Under the pieces are notes generated by a model. That model had not been told where the DNA came from and did not search any database. It saw nothing but the letters and a program-made list of their open reading frames with translations. A program made the position numbers and the translations under genes. A stretch of 64,000 nucleotides of DNA, taken from the NCBI GenBank assembly GCA_949752735.1, contig OX457050.1, positions 39,719,553 through 39,783,552 on the forward strand, read 5' to 3'. Of this stretch, positions 20,063 to 30,063 are shown piece by piece (position 1 is the stretch's first letter; the number at the start of each line of letters is the position of its first letter). The DNA is from Lumbricus terrestris (Eukaryota > Annelida > Clitellata > Crassiclitellata > Lumbricidae).

Positions 20063-22807
20063 CTACAAAACACATCCACAACAGTAGGATCTACAACCAA
20101 TGAACAACCACCAGAAACTGGGTCGGGTTCTGGACTCGAGGTCGTGACCAGAGGCAGGAGGGGTTTCTCGTTCCGCTGAGGAAGACACAACCTGTGTGGG
20201 GAAGGTGTCGTGACTCTGCGTTGACGAACTGGACTGGACCACTTCTCGTTGTAACGGTTCGCCAACCATTACAACCGTTTCCTGTTGTCTCTCCGAAATC
20301 GTGCCAGGTCGCTCAACAGTTTCTTGCACGAGGGACTGGTCGGACATGGTGGGAACCAGTGGGTCGCGTTCCACCACAATTCTCTTGCACATACTAGTTC
20401 CAGGTCGACTGATGACCGGGAAGCAGCGATTCCGGATCTTGATCCGACGATTGATAAAATCCCATTGCGCACCTTGCTTCTCCATCCATTCCAACCCGAG
20501 AATCATCTCTGATATTTGGTCGGTGACCAAACACGACACTGGAAATCGGTAGTCCTCGATTTGACATCGGACTGTCACTTCGCCCCGGACTCGAATGTCT
20601 GACCCCTCTGCGGCTCGTAATCTTTGCGCAGACCCAACGACATCAGTGGAACGAACGAGCGAAGAAGGAACCAAGTTCATCTCACTTCCGGTGTCGAGTA
20701 AAGCGAGAATCGGCTTACCATTCACTTTCAACGGTAAGTAAGCAAAGGTACTGCCACTGACATAGCGTACATTTGCAGCTTCCGTTTCAGTTCTTGTTTC
20801 AGTTCTTGCTACAGCCTCCGCATCTTCCGGTAACTCACGTAGGAAGGGGCAAGAACGCCGGTAATGTCCAAGTCCACGACAGTGGAAGCAGCGGTTGGAG
20901 TTTCTCGGAGAGTCAAATGTTCGACGACGCCCATTGTCTCTCTGGAATGTCGGGGCACCAGTCTGCACATTCCACCTCGGTCCAGGTGGTCGGTAGGTTG
21001 TACTAAGAGTCTGCTCCAGCTGATCCAACCGACGACCCTGTGGCTCCAGTTCTTCATGGATGATTTGTCTGATGGTCTCGACCGATATACCTGCATCTTT
21101 AACTGTCTTGACCCGACTGTACCGAAGTTCAGAGTTTTTACTGGACTGTTCAGCTGCACCACGATAGCCGTCCAAACGCAGGGCCAGTTTAACTGCATTG
21201 TCCAATGAGGAAGGCTCGCGCTCACGAACTTTCAGAGCAAGGTCCTGGTCCTTCATTGCATCCAGGAAGGCACGGATCGCAATAGTTTCGCCGAATCCGG
21301 AAGTGTTACCCGGATACGCCAGCGTCATGAGACGACGGACATCTTGTGCGAGGCTGCTGAGATCCTCATCCGCCTTCTGCTTGCGGGTTCCCAGCTGAGT
21401 CTGGAAGAGCGCTGCCTGATCAGCACTGCCGTAACGAGATCGAAGCTTCTGGACCAGGTCTGACCACGTCACCACATCTTCCGATCCAAAATCCCAGAGA
21501 ACCTGATCAGCGGGAGTTGTCAGCCCGCACGTAAGTTGATCCAGTCTCTCCTGGTCCGACCAGTTATTGTGTCTGGAGCAGACTTCGAATCGACGCAGAA
21601 AGGCTTCCAGTTCAGTCTTCCCATTAAATTGTCCGAGTTTGATGAACTGCTTGTGCTTATCTGCCGAAGTGTTCGTACGTGTTGCCGGACTGGATTGTTC
21701 ATTCACAGCGCTGGTTACACAAGTTACCGCAACGTTCAGCGGTTCGACCTTGACCTCGTTGACCGGAGGAGTTGGCAGTCTGCGCCTCGTCTTCTGGTCC
21801 GACGTTCTGGGTGCGTTGTACTCTAGCCTGCTGCTACCCGTAGCACTGACTCGCGGCAAAGGAATCGGTGATTGAGCCACTGGAACGGCACGACGGATTC
21901 CAGGCGCTGACGCAGAATGCTCGGGACGACGAGAGGTTGTGTCTCGGCGGGTCAGCGGAACTGAGCGAGGGGGATCTGCCTCCGGTCTAGAACGAGAGAG
22001 AGTAGACAACGATTGACGAGGAGTATGACATGGCTCGTCAGTCGCTGCTGCTGTCTCCTCCATATCTGCAACTAAACAATCTAAATTAGCTTTCAGCCAA
22101 TTTACTCTAGATTCAAATGCAGCCATTTTGTTTTCCTTTACAGACTGTTCTTGAGACGACTTCGCTTCTGCATCATCATCTCCACCTATACACTCATAGG
22201 AAATATCACCTCTTTCATATCCAAAATCATCTTTATCCAAACATTTGTCACATCCATGCACAACCGGAAGTAATTTACCACCTGCACTTCTGGAACCAAT
22301 TGTAGCGGACTGGATTCTTGCCCCCTTCGTAATTGCAGGATCTACTTGGGGCGACAACGCTAGCTGTGGGATGAATGACACTTCCTTTCCTTGCATGCTG
22401 ACATCAGATGATTTCCTAGTCGGGAGCTCTCCATACTCGTGCATAGGTTCCAGGCCAACCCTGGTATTCGAACCCACAACTCTACCATGTGCCCCATAAC
22501 TCAACTCTTCTGACCAGGTACCAAGATGAGGGAAGGCAGGACTATCCGCGGTTATTGGGCAAATAGCAACCCCCCACTTATCAAGCAGGGAGCCAGGGTT
22601 CTTTGCATTCACCACCACAGACTTTGAACTATCTCTCTCAAGGGTTGAGTCATGAGACAGCATGTCAGAAGTTATGTTTCTGTCAGTCAAGTCTAACAAG
22701 GCAGCTGCTACTTCTTCTTCTATGGCGCCATATAAATGTTCAGGCCGACCGCCCTCTTCCACAGCCTCTGTATTTCCGGTTGCCAATAAACGTTCACACA
22801 TTTTCAA
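20063..22807 (-). CDS. gag: Gag-protease polyprotein starting inside the LTR
   Basis: 914 codons. Residues 1-168 are encoded within the 5' LTR, then the frame runs through the primer-binding region without a stop. From about residue 390 there is a retrotransposon gag core (FNGKTELEAFLRRFEVC, then WDFGSEDVVTWSDLVQKLRS). A CCHC knuckle CFHCRGLGHYRRSC lies at about 640. A retropepsin-like domain follows at about 690-780, with LLDTGSEMNLVP as the active-site motif and ILGLEWM later. The C-terminus is Ser/Thr/Gln-rich and stops without reverse transcriptase. The product would make capsid-like particles and a protease. The LTR-encoded N-terminal segment is unlike any domain I recognise. Gag is related to that of the 37497-42451 element. 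Confidence 0.8.
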   Translation of the reverse strand: MKMCERLLATGNTEAVEEGGRPEHLYGAIEEEVAAALLDLTDRNITSDMLSHDSTLERDSSKSVVVNAKNPGSLLDKWGVAICPITADSPAFPHLGTWSEELSYGAHGRVVGSNTRVGLEPMHEYGELPTRKSSDVSMQGKEVSFIPQLALSPQVDPAITKGARIQSATIGSRSAGGKLLPVVHGCDKCLDKDDFGYERGDISYECIGGDDDAEAKSSQEQSVKENKMAAFESRVNWLKANLDCLVADMEETAAATDEPCHTPRQSLSTLSRSRPEADPPRSVPLTRRDTTSRRPEHSASAPGIRRAVPVAQSPIPLPRVSATGSSRLEYNAPRTSDQKTRRRLPTPPVNEVKVEPLNVAVTCVTSAVNEQSSPATRTNTSADKHKQFIKLGQFNGKTELEAFLRRFEVCSRHNNWSDQERLDQLTCGLTTPADQVLWDFGSEDVVTWSDLVQKLRSRYGSADQAALFQTQLGTRKQKADEDLSSLAQDVRRLMTLAYPGNTSGFGETIAIRAFLDAMKDQDLALKVREREPSSLDNAVKLALRLDGYRGAAEQSSKNSELRYSRVKTVKDAGISVETIRQIIHEELEPQGRRLDQLEQTLSTTYRPPGPRWNVQTGAPTFQRDNGRRRTFDSPRNSNRCFHCRGLGHYRRSCPFLRELPEDAEAVARTETRTETEAANVRYVSGSTFAYLPLKVNGKPILALLDTGSEMNLVPSSLVRSTDVVGSAQRLRAAEGSDIRVRGEVTVRCQIEDYRFPVSCLVTDQISEMILGLEWMEKQGAQWDFINRRIKIRNRCFPVISRPGTSMCKRIVVERDPLVPTMSDQSLVQETVERPGTISERQQETVVMVGEPLQREVVQSSSSTQSHDTFPTQVVSSSAERETPPASGHDLESRTRPSFWWLFIGCRSYCCGCVL
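22282..22299 (-). promoter_or_regulatory. Putative primer-binding site of the nested element
   Basis: On the minus strand, TGGTTCCAGAAGTGCAGG begins two bases inside the 5' LTR. The TGG start and position are right for a tRNA primer site; the tRNA is not identified. The gag frame reads through it. Confidence 0.5.
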
Positions 22808-23361
22808 TGATTGTATTCTTGTTACAAATCTTAATTAGTACAAAAGAGTTGTGCGTGCAACGCCTTCCTACACTTCACAGTGGCAGATCTAACTTACAAG
22901 TCATACTACAAATGCCAACAATGAACTGTATCAAATAAATCTAAGCGCTATATAAATTCTCTATATAGTCACAGGCCTTTGTTACTGGTCAACGGAATTC
23001 GCGGGCTGCCGCACCGAATCAGAATGTACTTAAATTACAATTTCCTTGGCCTTACTACACCAAGACGAACCTCCGAATCGTCCCTAACGATTCCTTACTA
23101 CCTCACGCTTAGCAACAGGCTAAAGTGGCAACAGGTTCAACATTTATAACATGTAATTTAATTATAATTCTATTCTTTTGCAATCCCGTTGAGATCCGTC
23201 AATATGGCCTCCTTCAACTCTTCTGCGTCCACCGCTAATATATCGGAGATTCAACACCCAGGGACGCACAGTCGCGCCACCCCGCGGCGGGAGCTATTTT
23301 ATAAAGGGGCGATAATTACTTACTTATTATACAATAATCTGTAGAGATCAACATCTCTACA
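22301..23361 (-). repeat. 5' LTR of the nested element
   Basis: 1061 bp, same ends as 16509-17569. It contains the ATG of the gag ORF (22807), so the transcript must start upstream of this, within the first about 550 bases of the LTR on the minus strand. Confidence 0.85.
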
Positions 23362-23741
23362 TTCGACTTCACAACGAAGCAACCGAACCAGACCAGTGAG
23401 CCGACAGAAGCCCTTCGCTGTGAAACCCGTAGGACTTCTTCACACCTACAGAAACTGTCGCCATGCGAACGGAAACGTGAGTCATCGACCAGTTGTTGGG
23501 TGGGGTCTGGGGGAGGGCACGACCATCGATTAGGGCGCTATAGATTTAACCTATCGACGATATTATTTGCTCTATATGTATTATGTCTTTCAGTTTAATT
23601 TCAGTTGTCTCTTTACCTTAATAATTTCTAAACGAGTTCTGTGCTTTGTTCTATAGTCTAGTACTTCGATATTAGTCTTAAACACCCTGGTCCGTAATAG
23701 GCTAGGGCCTAACTCACCATTAAAGATAACTCATGACAATG

Positions 23742-23752
23742 TGGTGGCAGCG
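23742..23752 (+). promoter_or_regulatory. Primer-binding site of the Gmr1-like element
   Basis: TGGTGGCAGCG starts three bases after the left LTR. Its complement CGCTGCCACCA matches the 3' end of a tRNA-Leu, from my memory of metazoan tRNA-Leu(AAG) ends. Confidence 0.6.
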
Positions 23753-24087
23753 TAGGTGGGATGGTTGAGTTTGTTTAGGCTAGTGTCGGGGTATTAGTAT
23801 AACATAGCTCTTTCATTGTCTCGATAGAATTAGACGGGGATTTAGGCACTGATAGACGATTTAGCTAAACGCATTGAAGCATTGCTAAAGATTGTTTATG
23901 CTAGGATAGGGTAGGTGTTGTACGCTGCATAAAATAGGCCAGAGGGATTGTTTAAAGACATACTTCTTTTAGCGTCGCCTATAGTGGGGTCTAAGATAAT
24001 TATCTAGACTAAATACAGTAGACTAGCATTTGTCGCTGAGGGGATATTCTGTTTCAGTTTAGCCCAGTCTGCTAATTATTTCTCGAC

Positions 24088-27000
24088 ATGGAGCAATTGA
24101 TAGCACTTGCCGAAAGGAGTGGCTTGAAAGGGCCTGAGCTTCTTCAGTTTGTGGAAAAGCACACAGCTGATGAGGAAGCGCGACAGAAACGGATTCTTGA
24201 GCGAGAAGAGCGAGCAGCTGACAGAGAGTTGCGCAAGTTTGAGATGGAGCGTCAGGCTAAAGCGGAAGCAGAACAAAACGCACTCAAGAAGTTGGATATG
24301 GAGCAACAGGCTAAAGCCATAGCCGAAGAATATGCAATGAAGAAGTTAGATTTTGAGAAACAAGCAAAAGCCGAAGCCTTCGATTTGGAAAGACGAGCAA
24401 AAGCCGAAGCCATAGAGTTGGAAAGACAAGCAAAAGCCGAAGCCGATGAATGCGCCATGAGAAAATTAGAATTGGAAAGAAAAATGAAAGCAGAAGCACA
24501 CGAGCAGGCATTGGAAATGCAAAAGGAGCAGCATGAGCAATCCATGGCTTTGGAGACAGCTAAGCTCGAAGGGAAAGCTGTACGGCCGGGTAGCATCAGA
24601 AGCGTGAGTGAAAACGCAGCATCGGAAGAGGATGGTGAGGAGGATGAGGAAGAGGAGCGGACCTCGGATTGGACAGTCAATGCGAGGAAAGGACCAAAGC
24701 TGCCTCCATTTGAGGATGGCAAAGATAATATGGACGCTTATCTGAGAAGATTTGAGAAATATGCGTCTATTCGAAAATGGAAAAAGCAAGAATGGGCAGT
24801 TTATTTAGCCGCGCTTTTGAAGGGACGCGCTTTAGAAGTGTATGCGCGTATGCCGCCTGAACAATACGACGATTATGACGCATTGAAAGATGCTCTTCTG
24901 AAAAGATATCAAATGACGGAGGAAGGCTTTCACAAACGGTTTAATACTAGTAGACCGGAAACAGGTGAATCGCCTCAACAATTCATCACTAGGCTAGAGA
25001 GCTACTTGATGAGATGGATTGAGCTTGCCAAAGTCACTCAAGATTTTGAAGGACTGAAGAGTTTGCTGGTAAAGGAGCAGTATCTCTCTGTCGTGAGCAA
25101 AGAATTGTCGCTTTTCTTGAGAGAAAGAGCGCCAAAAGATCTTCAGGAACTAGCTAAATTAGCGGAGACCTACACGGAGGCACACGACGGAAGGTTGAAG
25201 CAGCCATACCAGTCGAACTTCGCAGAAAAAGAAATAAGAACAGAGAGAAAATTTCTCAAGCCAGACTTCACTAAGGAAAATGAGAGGACTGGAAGGAAAG
25301 ACCAAAGTCGTAATGGGGCTACTGATAGGCTTTGTTTTTTCTGCAATCGGCCAGGACATTCCTATAATTCTTGCCGATTTAGAATGAATAGGCCTACTTC
25401 ACAGAAAGCAGCAGGAATGCAGACTTCCTGGAAGCCTAGAAATGCACAGAAACAAAAACCTGAAAACAGGGATAAACCAACATCTTCTGCAGTTGATAAG
25501 AAAACGCATAGAACGACAGCAACTTCTACTGATCCAGAAAGGACGCTGGTCAAGGAAGGATGTGATGAAAACGCTGGTCAGGCGTTGAAAAATCTGTCGG
25601 ATGGTGAAGATGTCGAACTGAGATGTGGTTGTAAAGCGCACGTCATAGCTGAAGCAAGTAGACCGGGAAAATACGGCACTGATATGAAAACGACGATAGG
25701 TTATGTAGGTGATCAGCAGGTCGAAGTGCTTCGAGACACCGGATGTTCGTCAGTTGTTGTAGCCAGGAAGCTGGTGAAAAAGAATCAGATGACTGGGAAG
25801 CATGAATTGTGCATTCTGATTGACAAAACTATGAGGAAAGTGCCAACCGCTATCATTGAAGTCAGAACGGACTACTTCACAGGGAAAGTGAAAGCGCTCT
25901 GCATGAAGGAAACATTATACGACCTCGTAATTGGAAATATATCTGGAGCGGAACTACGGCCCAGATCATTTGACAAGAGCACTGTAGTGCATGAACAAGA
26001 CCTGTTATTTGACGCAGAGGAGGATGAGGTGAGCGCCGAAGAGCAGTTGAATGTGACGTCAGCTGTGGAGACTCGAAATATGAAAGAGAAAGCGAAATCA
26101 TTGCCAAAGCAGTTAAGAGTCCCAGAATTTCAGAATGAAGTCACATTGGAAACGCTGAAGAAGGAACAGGCTGAAGACATTTCATTGAAGAAATGCTGGG
26201 AGTATTCAGCACAGAAAGAAACGCCTGTCAAGAACGATGTCGATCGCATCGTACGCTTTGAGGTGGAACGAGGGCTTCTGTACCGCAAGTTTCGATCACC
26301 ACATCATTACTTCGGCGATGAAGTAAAGCAGCTGGTAATTCCATCCAAGTTGAGAACCAGAGTAATGGAAATAGCCCACAGCTCAATTCTTGGAGGACAC
26401 TTGGGCATTCACAAAACTCAAGAGAAAATTCTATCGCAATTCTTTTGGCCAGGATGCTACAGTGATATTGGAAGGTACTGTCGATCCTGCGACATTTGTC
26501 AAAGAACCTTGCCGAAGGGGCGAGTTCAGAAAGTGCCGTTGATTAAAATGCCGTTAATCGACACGGTCTTTAAGAGATGCGTGGTCGACTTGATTGGACC
26601 ACTTCCATGCTCGGAGCGAGGACACCGATACATCTTAACATTGGTGGATTGTGCAAGCCGCTATCCTGAGTGTATCGCGCTTAAGCAAATTGACACCTGT
26701 TCTGTTGCAGAAGCATTGCTTAGCATCTTTTCAAGAATGGGAGCTCCATTGGAGTTGCTGAGTGATAATGGATCACAGTTCACAGGAGCAATGATGAAGG
26801 AAGTAGGTCGACTTCTGTCGATAAAGCAACTACTCAGCACTCCATATCACAGTCAGAACTGTGGATTGGTTGAACGATATAACGGAGTCATTAAACAAAT
26901 GCTTCGGAAGATGTGTGCAGAGAAAGTGAAAGATTGGGATCGATACTTAGATCCTTTGATGTTCGCATATCGTGAGGTCAGTAATGAAAGTACGGGATTC

Positions 27001-27855
27001 AGTCCATTTGAGATGATTTACGGAAGGCATGTGCGAGGGTCCATGGCTATCTTGAAAGAACTGTGGACTAAAGACATTGCTGAACCAGAGGCGAAAACGA
27101 CTTATGAGTATGTTGTCGATCTGAGGAATCGTCTTCAAGAGACTTGTCATTTGGCGCAAGAAAATCTTCAAAGAGCCGCTGATAAGTATAAGCGAAATTT
27201 TGACAAGCATGCAAAGCCTCGAAAGTTTGATCCAGGTGACAAAGTACTGCTACTGTTGCCTACAGAAAGCAACAAACTACAGATGCAATGGAAAGGTCCA
27301 TTTCAAGTACTGAAACGGTTTGGAGAAGCTGATTATGTAATCCAGTTTCCTCACCGAACAAAGACGTTCCATGCGAACATGCTGAAACGCTATTATGAGC
27401 GTCAAACGGAGGTTGAGATTACATCGAGTGAGCAGGCGGTGAACGACGAAACTCAAGCTGTAGGAGCAGCTGTTGTCGTCGAAGAATTGTCTGATGCAGA
27501 GATGAGGATGACAGGGGAAGGAAATCTGCCACTCTTTAACAATCTGCAAAGAGAAACCTACAAAGATGTGGAGATAGGCCAGGCTCTGTCAACAGATCAG
27601 AAGAAGGAGGTCGAAAACCTCTTGGAAGAATTCCAAGACATCTTCAGTGATGTGCCAGGAAGAACCAACCTAGTCAGACATCGGATACAGCTAACGTCGA
27701 ATGTTCCAGTGCGGAAGAGACCATATCCTGTGCCTTATGCTATGAGGCAAGAGTTGGACAATGAAATCGATGACATGATCAGGTTAGGAGTGATTGAACC
27801 TTCCACAGCAGCATACGCCTCTCCTATGTTGCTTGTGTGGACTTCAGGGACTTGA
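24088..27855 (+). CDS. gag-pol: Gag-protease-integrase polyprotein with start of reverse transcriptase
   Basis: 1255 codons. Residues about 20-160 form a long charged coiled coil with repeated AKAEA units. The gag core follows (about 205-340), then a CCHC knuckle CFFCNRPGHSYNSC near 417 and a retropepsin motif RDTGCSSVVV near 549. The integrase zinc-binding HHCC lies at about 767-805 (SILGGHLGIH ... CRSCDICQR). The DDE core has VVDLIGPL near 832, LLSDNGSQF near 892 and GLVERYNG near 927, with a C-terminal KGPFQVLKRFGEADYVI segment near 1070. The N-terminal reverse transcriptase part (ASPMLLV) is last. About ten residues that normally precede VDFRDLN are missing, and the deletion shifts the frame so that the ORF ends early. 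The rest of pol continues at 27837. Confidence 0.9.
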   Translation: MEQLIALAERSGLKGPELLQFVEKHTADEEARQKRILEREERAADRELRKFEMERQAKAEAEQNALKKLDMEQQAKAIAEEYAMKKLDFEKQAKAEAFDLERRAKAEAIELERQAKAEADECAMRKLELERKMKAEAHEQALEMQKEQHEQSMALETAKLEGKAVRPGSIRSVSENAASEEDGEEDEEEERTSDWTVNARKGPKLPPFEDGKDNMDAYLRRFEKYASIRKWKKQEWAVYLAALLKGRALEVYARMPPEQYDDYDALKDALLKRYQMTEEGFHKRFNTSRPETGESPQQFITRLESYLMRWIELAKVTQDFEGLKSLLVKEQYLSVVSKELSLFLRERAPKDLQELAKLAETYTEAHDGRLKQPYQSNFAEKEIRTERKFLKPDFTKENERTGRKDQSRNGATDRLCFFCNRPGHSYNSCRFRMNRPTSQKAAGMQTSWKPRNAQKQKPENRDKPTSSAVDKKTHRTTATSTDPERTLVKEGCDENAGQALKNLSDGEDVELRCGCKAHVIAEASRPGKYGTDMKTTIGYVGDQQVEVLRDTGCSSVVVARKLVKKNQMTGKHELCILIDKTMRKVPTAIIEVRTDYFTGKVKALCMKETLYDLVIGNISGAELRPRSFDKSTVVHEQDLLFDAEEDEVSAEEQLNVTSAVETRNMKEKAKSLPKQLRVPEFQNEVTLETLKKEQAEDISLKKCWEYSAQKETPVKNDVDRIVRFEVERGLLYRKFRSPHHYFGDEVKQLVIPSKLRTRVMEIAHSSILGGHLGIHKTQEKILSQFFWPGCYSDIGRYCRSCDICQRTLPKGRVQKVPLIKMPLIDTVFKRCVVDLIGPLPCSERGHRYILTLVDCASRYPECIALKQIDTCSVAEALLSIFSRMGAPLELLSDNGSQFTGAMMKEVGRLLSIKQLLSTPYHSQNCGLVERYNGVIKQMLRKMCAEKVKDWDRYLDPLMFAYREVSNESTGFSPFEMIYGRHVRGSMAILKELWTKDIAEPEAKTTYEYVVDLRNRLQETCHLAQENLQRAADKYKRNFDKHAKPRKFDPGDKVLLLLPTESNKLQMQWKGPFQVLKRFGEADYVIQFPHRTKTFHANMLKRYYERQTEVEITSSEQAVNDETQAVGAAVVVEELSDAEMRMTGEGNLPLFNNLQRETYKDVEIGQALSTDQKKEVENLLEEFQDIFSDVPGRTNLVRHRIQLTSNVPVRKRPYPVPYAMRQELDNEIDDMIRLGVIEPSTAAYASPMLLVWTSGT

Positions 27856-28928
27856 ACCGAATCACAGAGTTTGACGCTGAGCCGATGCCACAGGCCGATG
27901 AGATTTTTGCCAAGTTAGCAGGCAACAATTTCTTCTCAAAGTTTGATCTTGCAAAAGGTTACTGGGGAATTGAAGTCGAACCAGAATCCAGGGACTGCAC
28001 GTCGTTTATAACGCACCGTGGACTCTATCGATTTGTCACTATGCCATTTGGTTTGGTAACGGCGCCTTCAACGTTTTCTAGAGCCATGCGAAAGCTCTTG
28101 GATCAAAGTAAAAATCTGGACAACTATCTTGATGATGTCCTGTGCCACACAGTTGGATGGCCAGATCATCTGAGTTCTCTGAAGGACTTCTTTACAAGAG
28201 TACGAAGGGCTGGTCTAACTCTTAGACCAACCAAATGTCAAATTGGAGAACAGGGCATCGACTTCTTAGGACATAAGATAAGTGATGGAATGATTCAGCC
28301 AAAAGCAGAGAAAATAGAGAAAATCGCTGAAGCTTCGCGACCAGAAACCAAGAAACAGATTCGCTCGTATTTGGGACTACTTGGATATTATCAAAAGTTC
28401 ATTCCGAACTTTGCCAGCATCGCCACTCCGCTAACTGATCTGACGAGGAAGAATCAGCCGAACAAAGTCAGCTGGGGTGACGCGCAAGAATTAGCTTTCC
28501 AGGAGCTAAAGCAGCATCTGATGAATTATCCAATCCTGAGATTGCCGGACTGGAGCGCAGAGTTCATTTTGCAGACGGACGCTTCGAATTATGGGGCAGG
28601 CGCTGTTCTACTACAGGAAGTAGATGGCGTTAAGCATCCCATTGCATACGCTAGTAGAAAGTTTCTACCAAGAGAGACGCGATACTCAACGATTGAGAGA
28701 GAAGGACTTGCAATAGTATGGGCGCTACAAAAGTTCCAGGTGTACTTATTTGGAAAACACTTCTGGCTAGAGACGGATCATCAGCCTCTGATCCATATTC
28801 AAAGAGCAAATCCAGTAAATGGGAGATTAATGCGCTGGGCTTTAATTTTGCAGCCGTATTGTTTCACTATACGCTCCATAAAAGGGTCTGAAAATGTGGG
28901 AGCCGATTTCTTAAACCGCCATCTGTAG
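27837..28928 (+). pseudogene. pol: Reverse transcriptase-RNase H, separated by a frameshift
   Basis: 363 codons that continue the polyprotein above in another frame. It has VDFRDLN-type sequence at the start, FSKFDLAKGYWGIEVEP, the polymerase box YLDDVL near residue 95, FLGHKIS, and the thumb (LGLLGYYQKFIPNF). RNase H follows, with LQTDASNYGAGAVL near 244, REGLAIVWAL and ETDHQPL. It ends at the RNase H C-terminus with no integrase downstream, which confirms the rearranged domain order. Catalytic residues look intact; only the junction with the upstream ORF is broken. The ATG is internal to the original protein and not a natural start. Confidence 0.85.
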
Positions 28929-29034
28929 GTCTTGATAGGAACTAGGATAAGTAAACCTAGATATTGACAGGGTAATCGTTTTAATTTAGTTGTAAAGAAA
29001 AGCTAAGTTAGTTTTCTCTTAAGTGTGGGGCCAT

Positions 29035-30063
29035 TGTCACGAGTTGCCCTTGTGAATATCTTTAGGCCATTATTGTATGCTTATATAATTGTATCTAGGT
29101 TGTGCTATGTCTTAGCCTATATAATTATTATATACTTAAAGGAACAGTGTGACAATATTATAATATATACTTAGTGCCACACAGCTATATATATTAATGT
29201 ATCGATGGTCGTCGATGGTCGTTGGGTCCAAGAAGGTGTGCCGGGGGTAAAGGTCATCTGTCTGGAGGCGGATAGGCTATATAGGCAAGAGTACAGACTG
29301 TCTGTAAGGTCAATCGTGGAATCGTCGTCAATCGTCGTGAGTCGTCAGAAGTCAATCGTCGGAAGTCAACCGTCGGAGTCCAGTGGTCGGAAGGTGAATA
29401 CGGAGCACAACGGTGCTACCAGGCGGGTTTACGGGGCACAACGGTGCTACCAGGCGGGTTTACGGGGCACAACGGTGCTACCAGGAGAATACGAAGCACA
29501 ACGGTGCTACGGTGCTATCAGACGAGGACGGAGTCATCTTCTCCGCCACTTCTACGACAGGAGGTGGGCGGTGCCGGAAGGCACTCCTCTACAAGACGCG
29601 GTCAGCGGTCGTGACTGGAACGCCAGCAGGACTGCAACTCTGGACGCTGGGTTCTTCTTCCATCCTGGAACGAGGAAACGGACGAATTCGACTTCACAAC
29701 GAAGCAACCGAACCAGACCAGTGAGCCGACAGAAGCCCTTCGCTGTGAAACCCGTAGGACTTCTTCACACCTACAGAAACTGTCGCCATGCGAACGGAAA
29801 CGTGAGTCATCGACCAGTTGTTGGGTGGGGTCTGGGGGAGGGCACGACCATCGATTAGGGCGCTATAGATTTAACCTATCGACGATATTATTTGCTCTAT
29901 ATGTATTATGTCTTTCAGTTTAATTTCAGTTGTCTTTTTACCTTAATAATTTCTAAACGAGTTCTGTGCTTTGTTCTATAGTCTAGTACTTCGATATTAG
30001 TCTTAAACACCCTGGTCCGTAATAGGCTAGGGCCTAACTCACCATTAAAGATAACTCATGACA
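29035..30063 (+). repeat. Right LTR of the Gmr1-like element
   Basis: 1029 bp, intact, with four tandem 29-bp-type units (about 29402-29520). Upstream, AAGTGTGGGGCCAT is a modest polypurine tract. Open frames inside it are shadows of the tandem units. Confidence 0.85.

Larger units (their letters stand above)
16509..23361 (-). mobile_element. LTR retrotransposon without reverse transcriptase, nested in the left LTR
   Basis: A 6853-bp element flanked by the 4-bp duplication TTCG (16505-16508 and 23362-23365). The two LTRs are each 1061 bp, bounded by TGTAGCGG and TCTCTACA, and appear identical wherever I compared them, so the insertion is young. Coding is on the minus strand: one gag-protease ORF and then about 2.5 kb of non-coding repeats. 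No reverse transcriptase, RNase H or integrase motif was found, so it must have been mobilised in trans. Confidence 0.85.
15854..23738 (+). repeat. Left LTR of the Gmr1-like element, split in two
   Basis: The LTR sequence occupies 15854-16508 and 23362-23738 (1028 bp once the 4-bp duplication is counted once), against 1029 bp for the right LTR. The break is at GACGAATTCG. It contains four tandem units of about 29 bp built on GCACAACGGTGCTACCAGG (about 16220-16340). Confidence 0.85.
15854..30063 (+). mobile_element. Gmr1-like Ty3/gypsy retrotransposon, interrupted
   Basis: A full-length LTR element whose LTRs begin TGTCACGAGTTGCCC and end CTCATGACA. Native length is about 7.35 kb once the nested element at 16509-23361 and its 4-bp duplication are subtracted. 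The order is LTR, tRNA-Leu-like primer site, gag, protease, integrase, reverse transcriptase, RNase H, LTR. Integrase lies upstream of reverse transcriptase, a copia-like order with gypsy-type sequences, as in the Gmr1 group. A frameshifting deletion in reverse transcriptase and the split LTR make it inactive. The flanks ATCAT and ATAAT are a possible 5-bp duplication with one mismatch. Confidence 0.85.
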
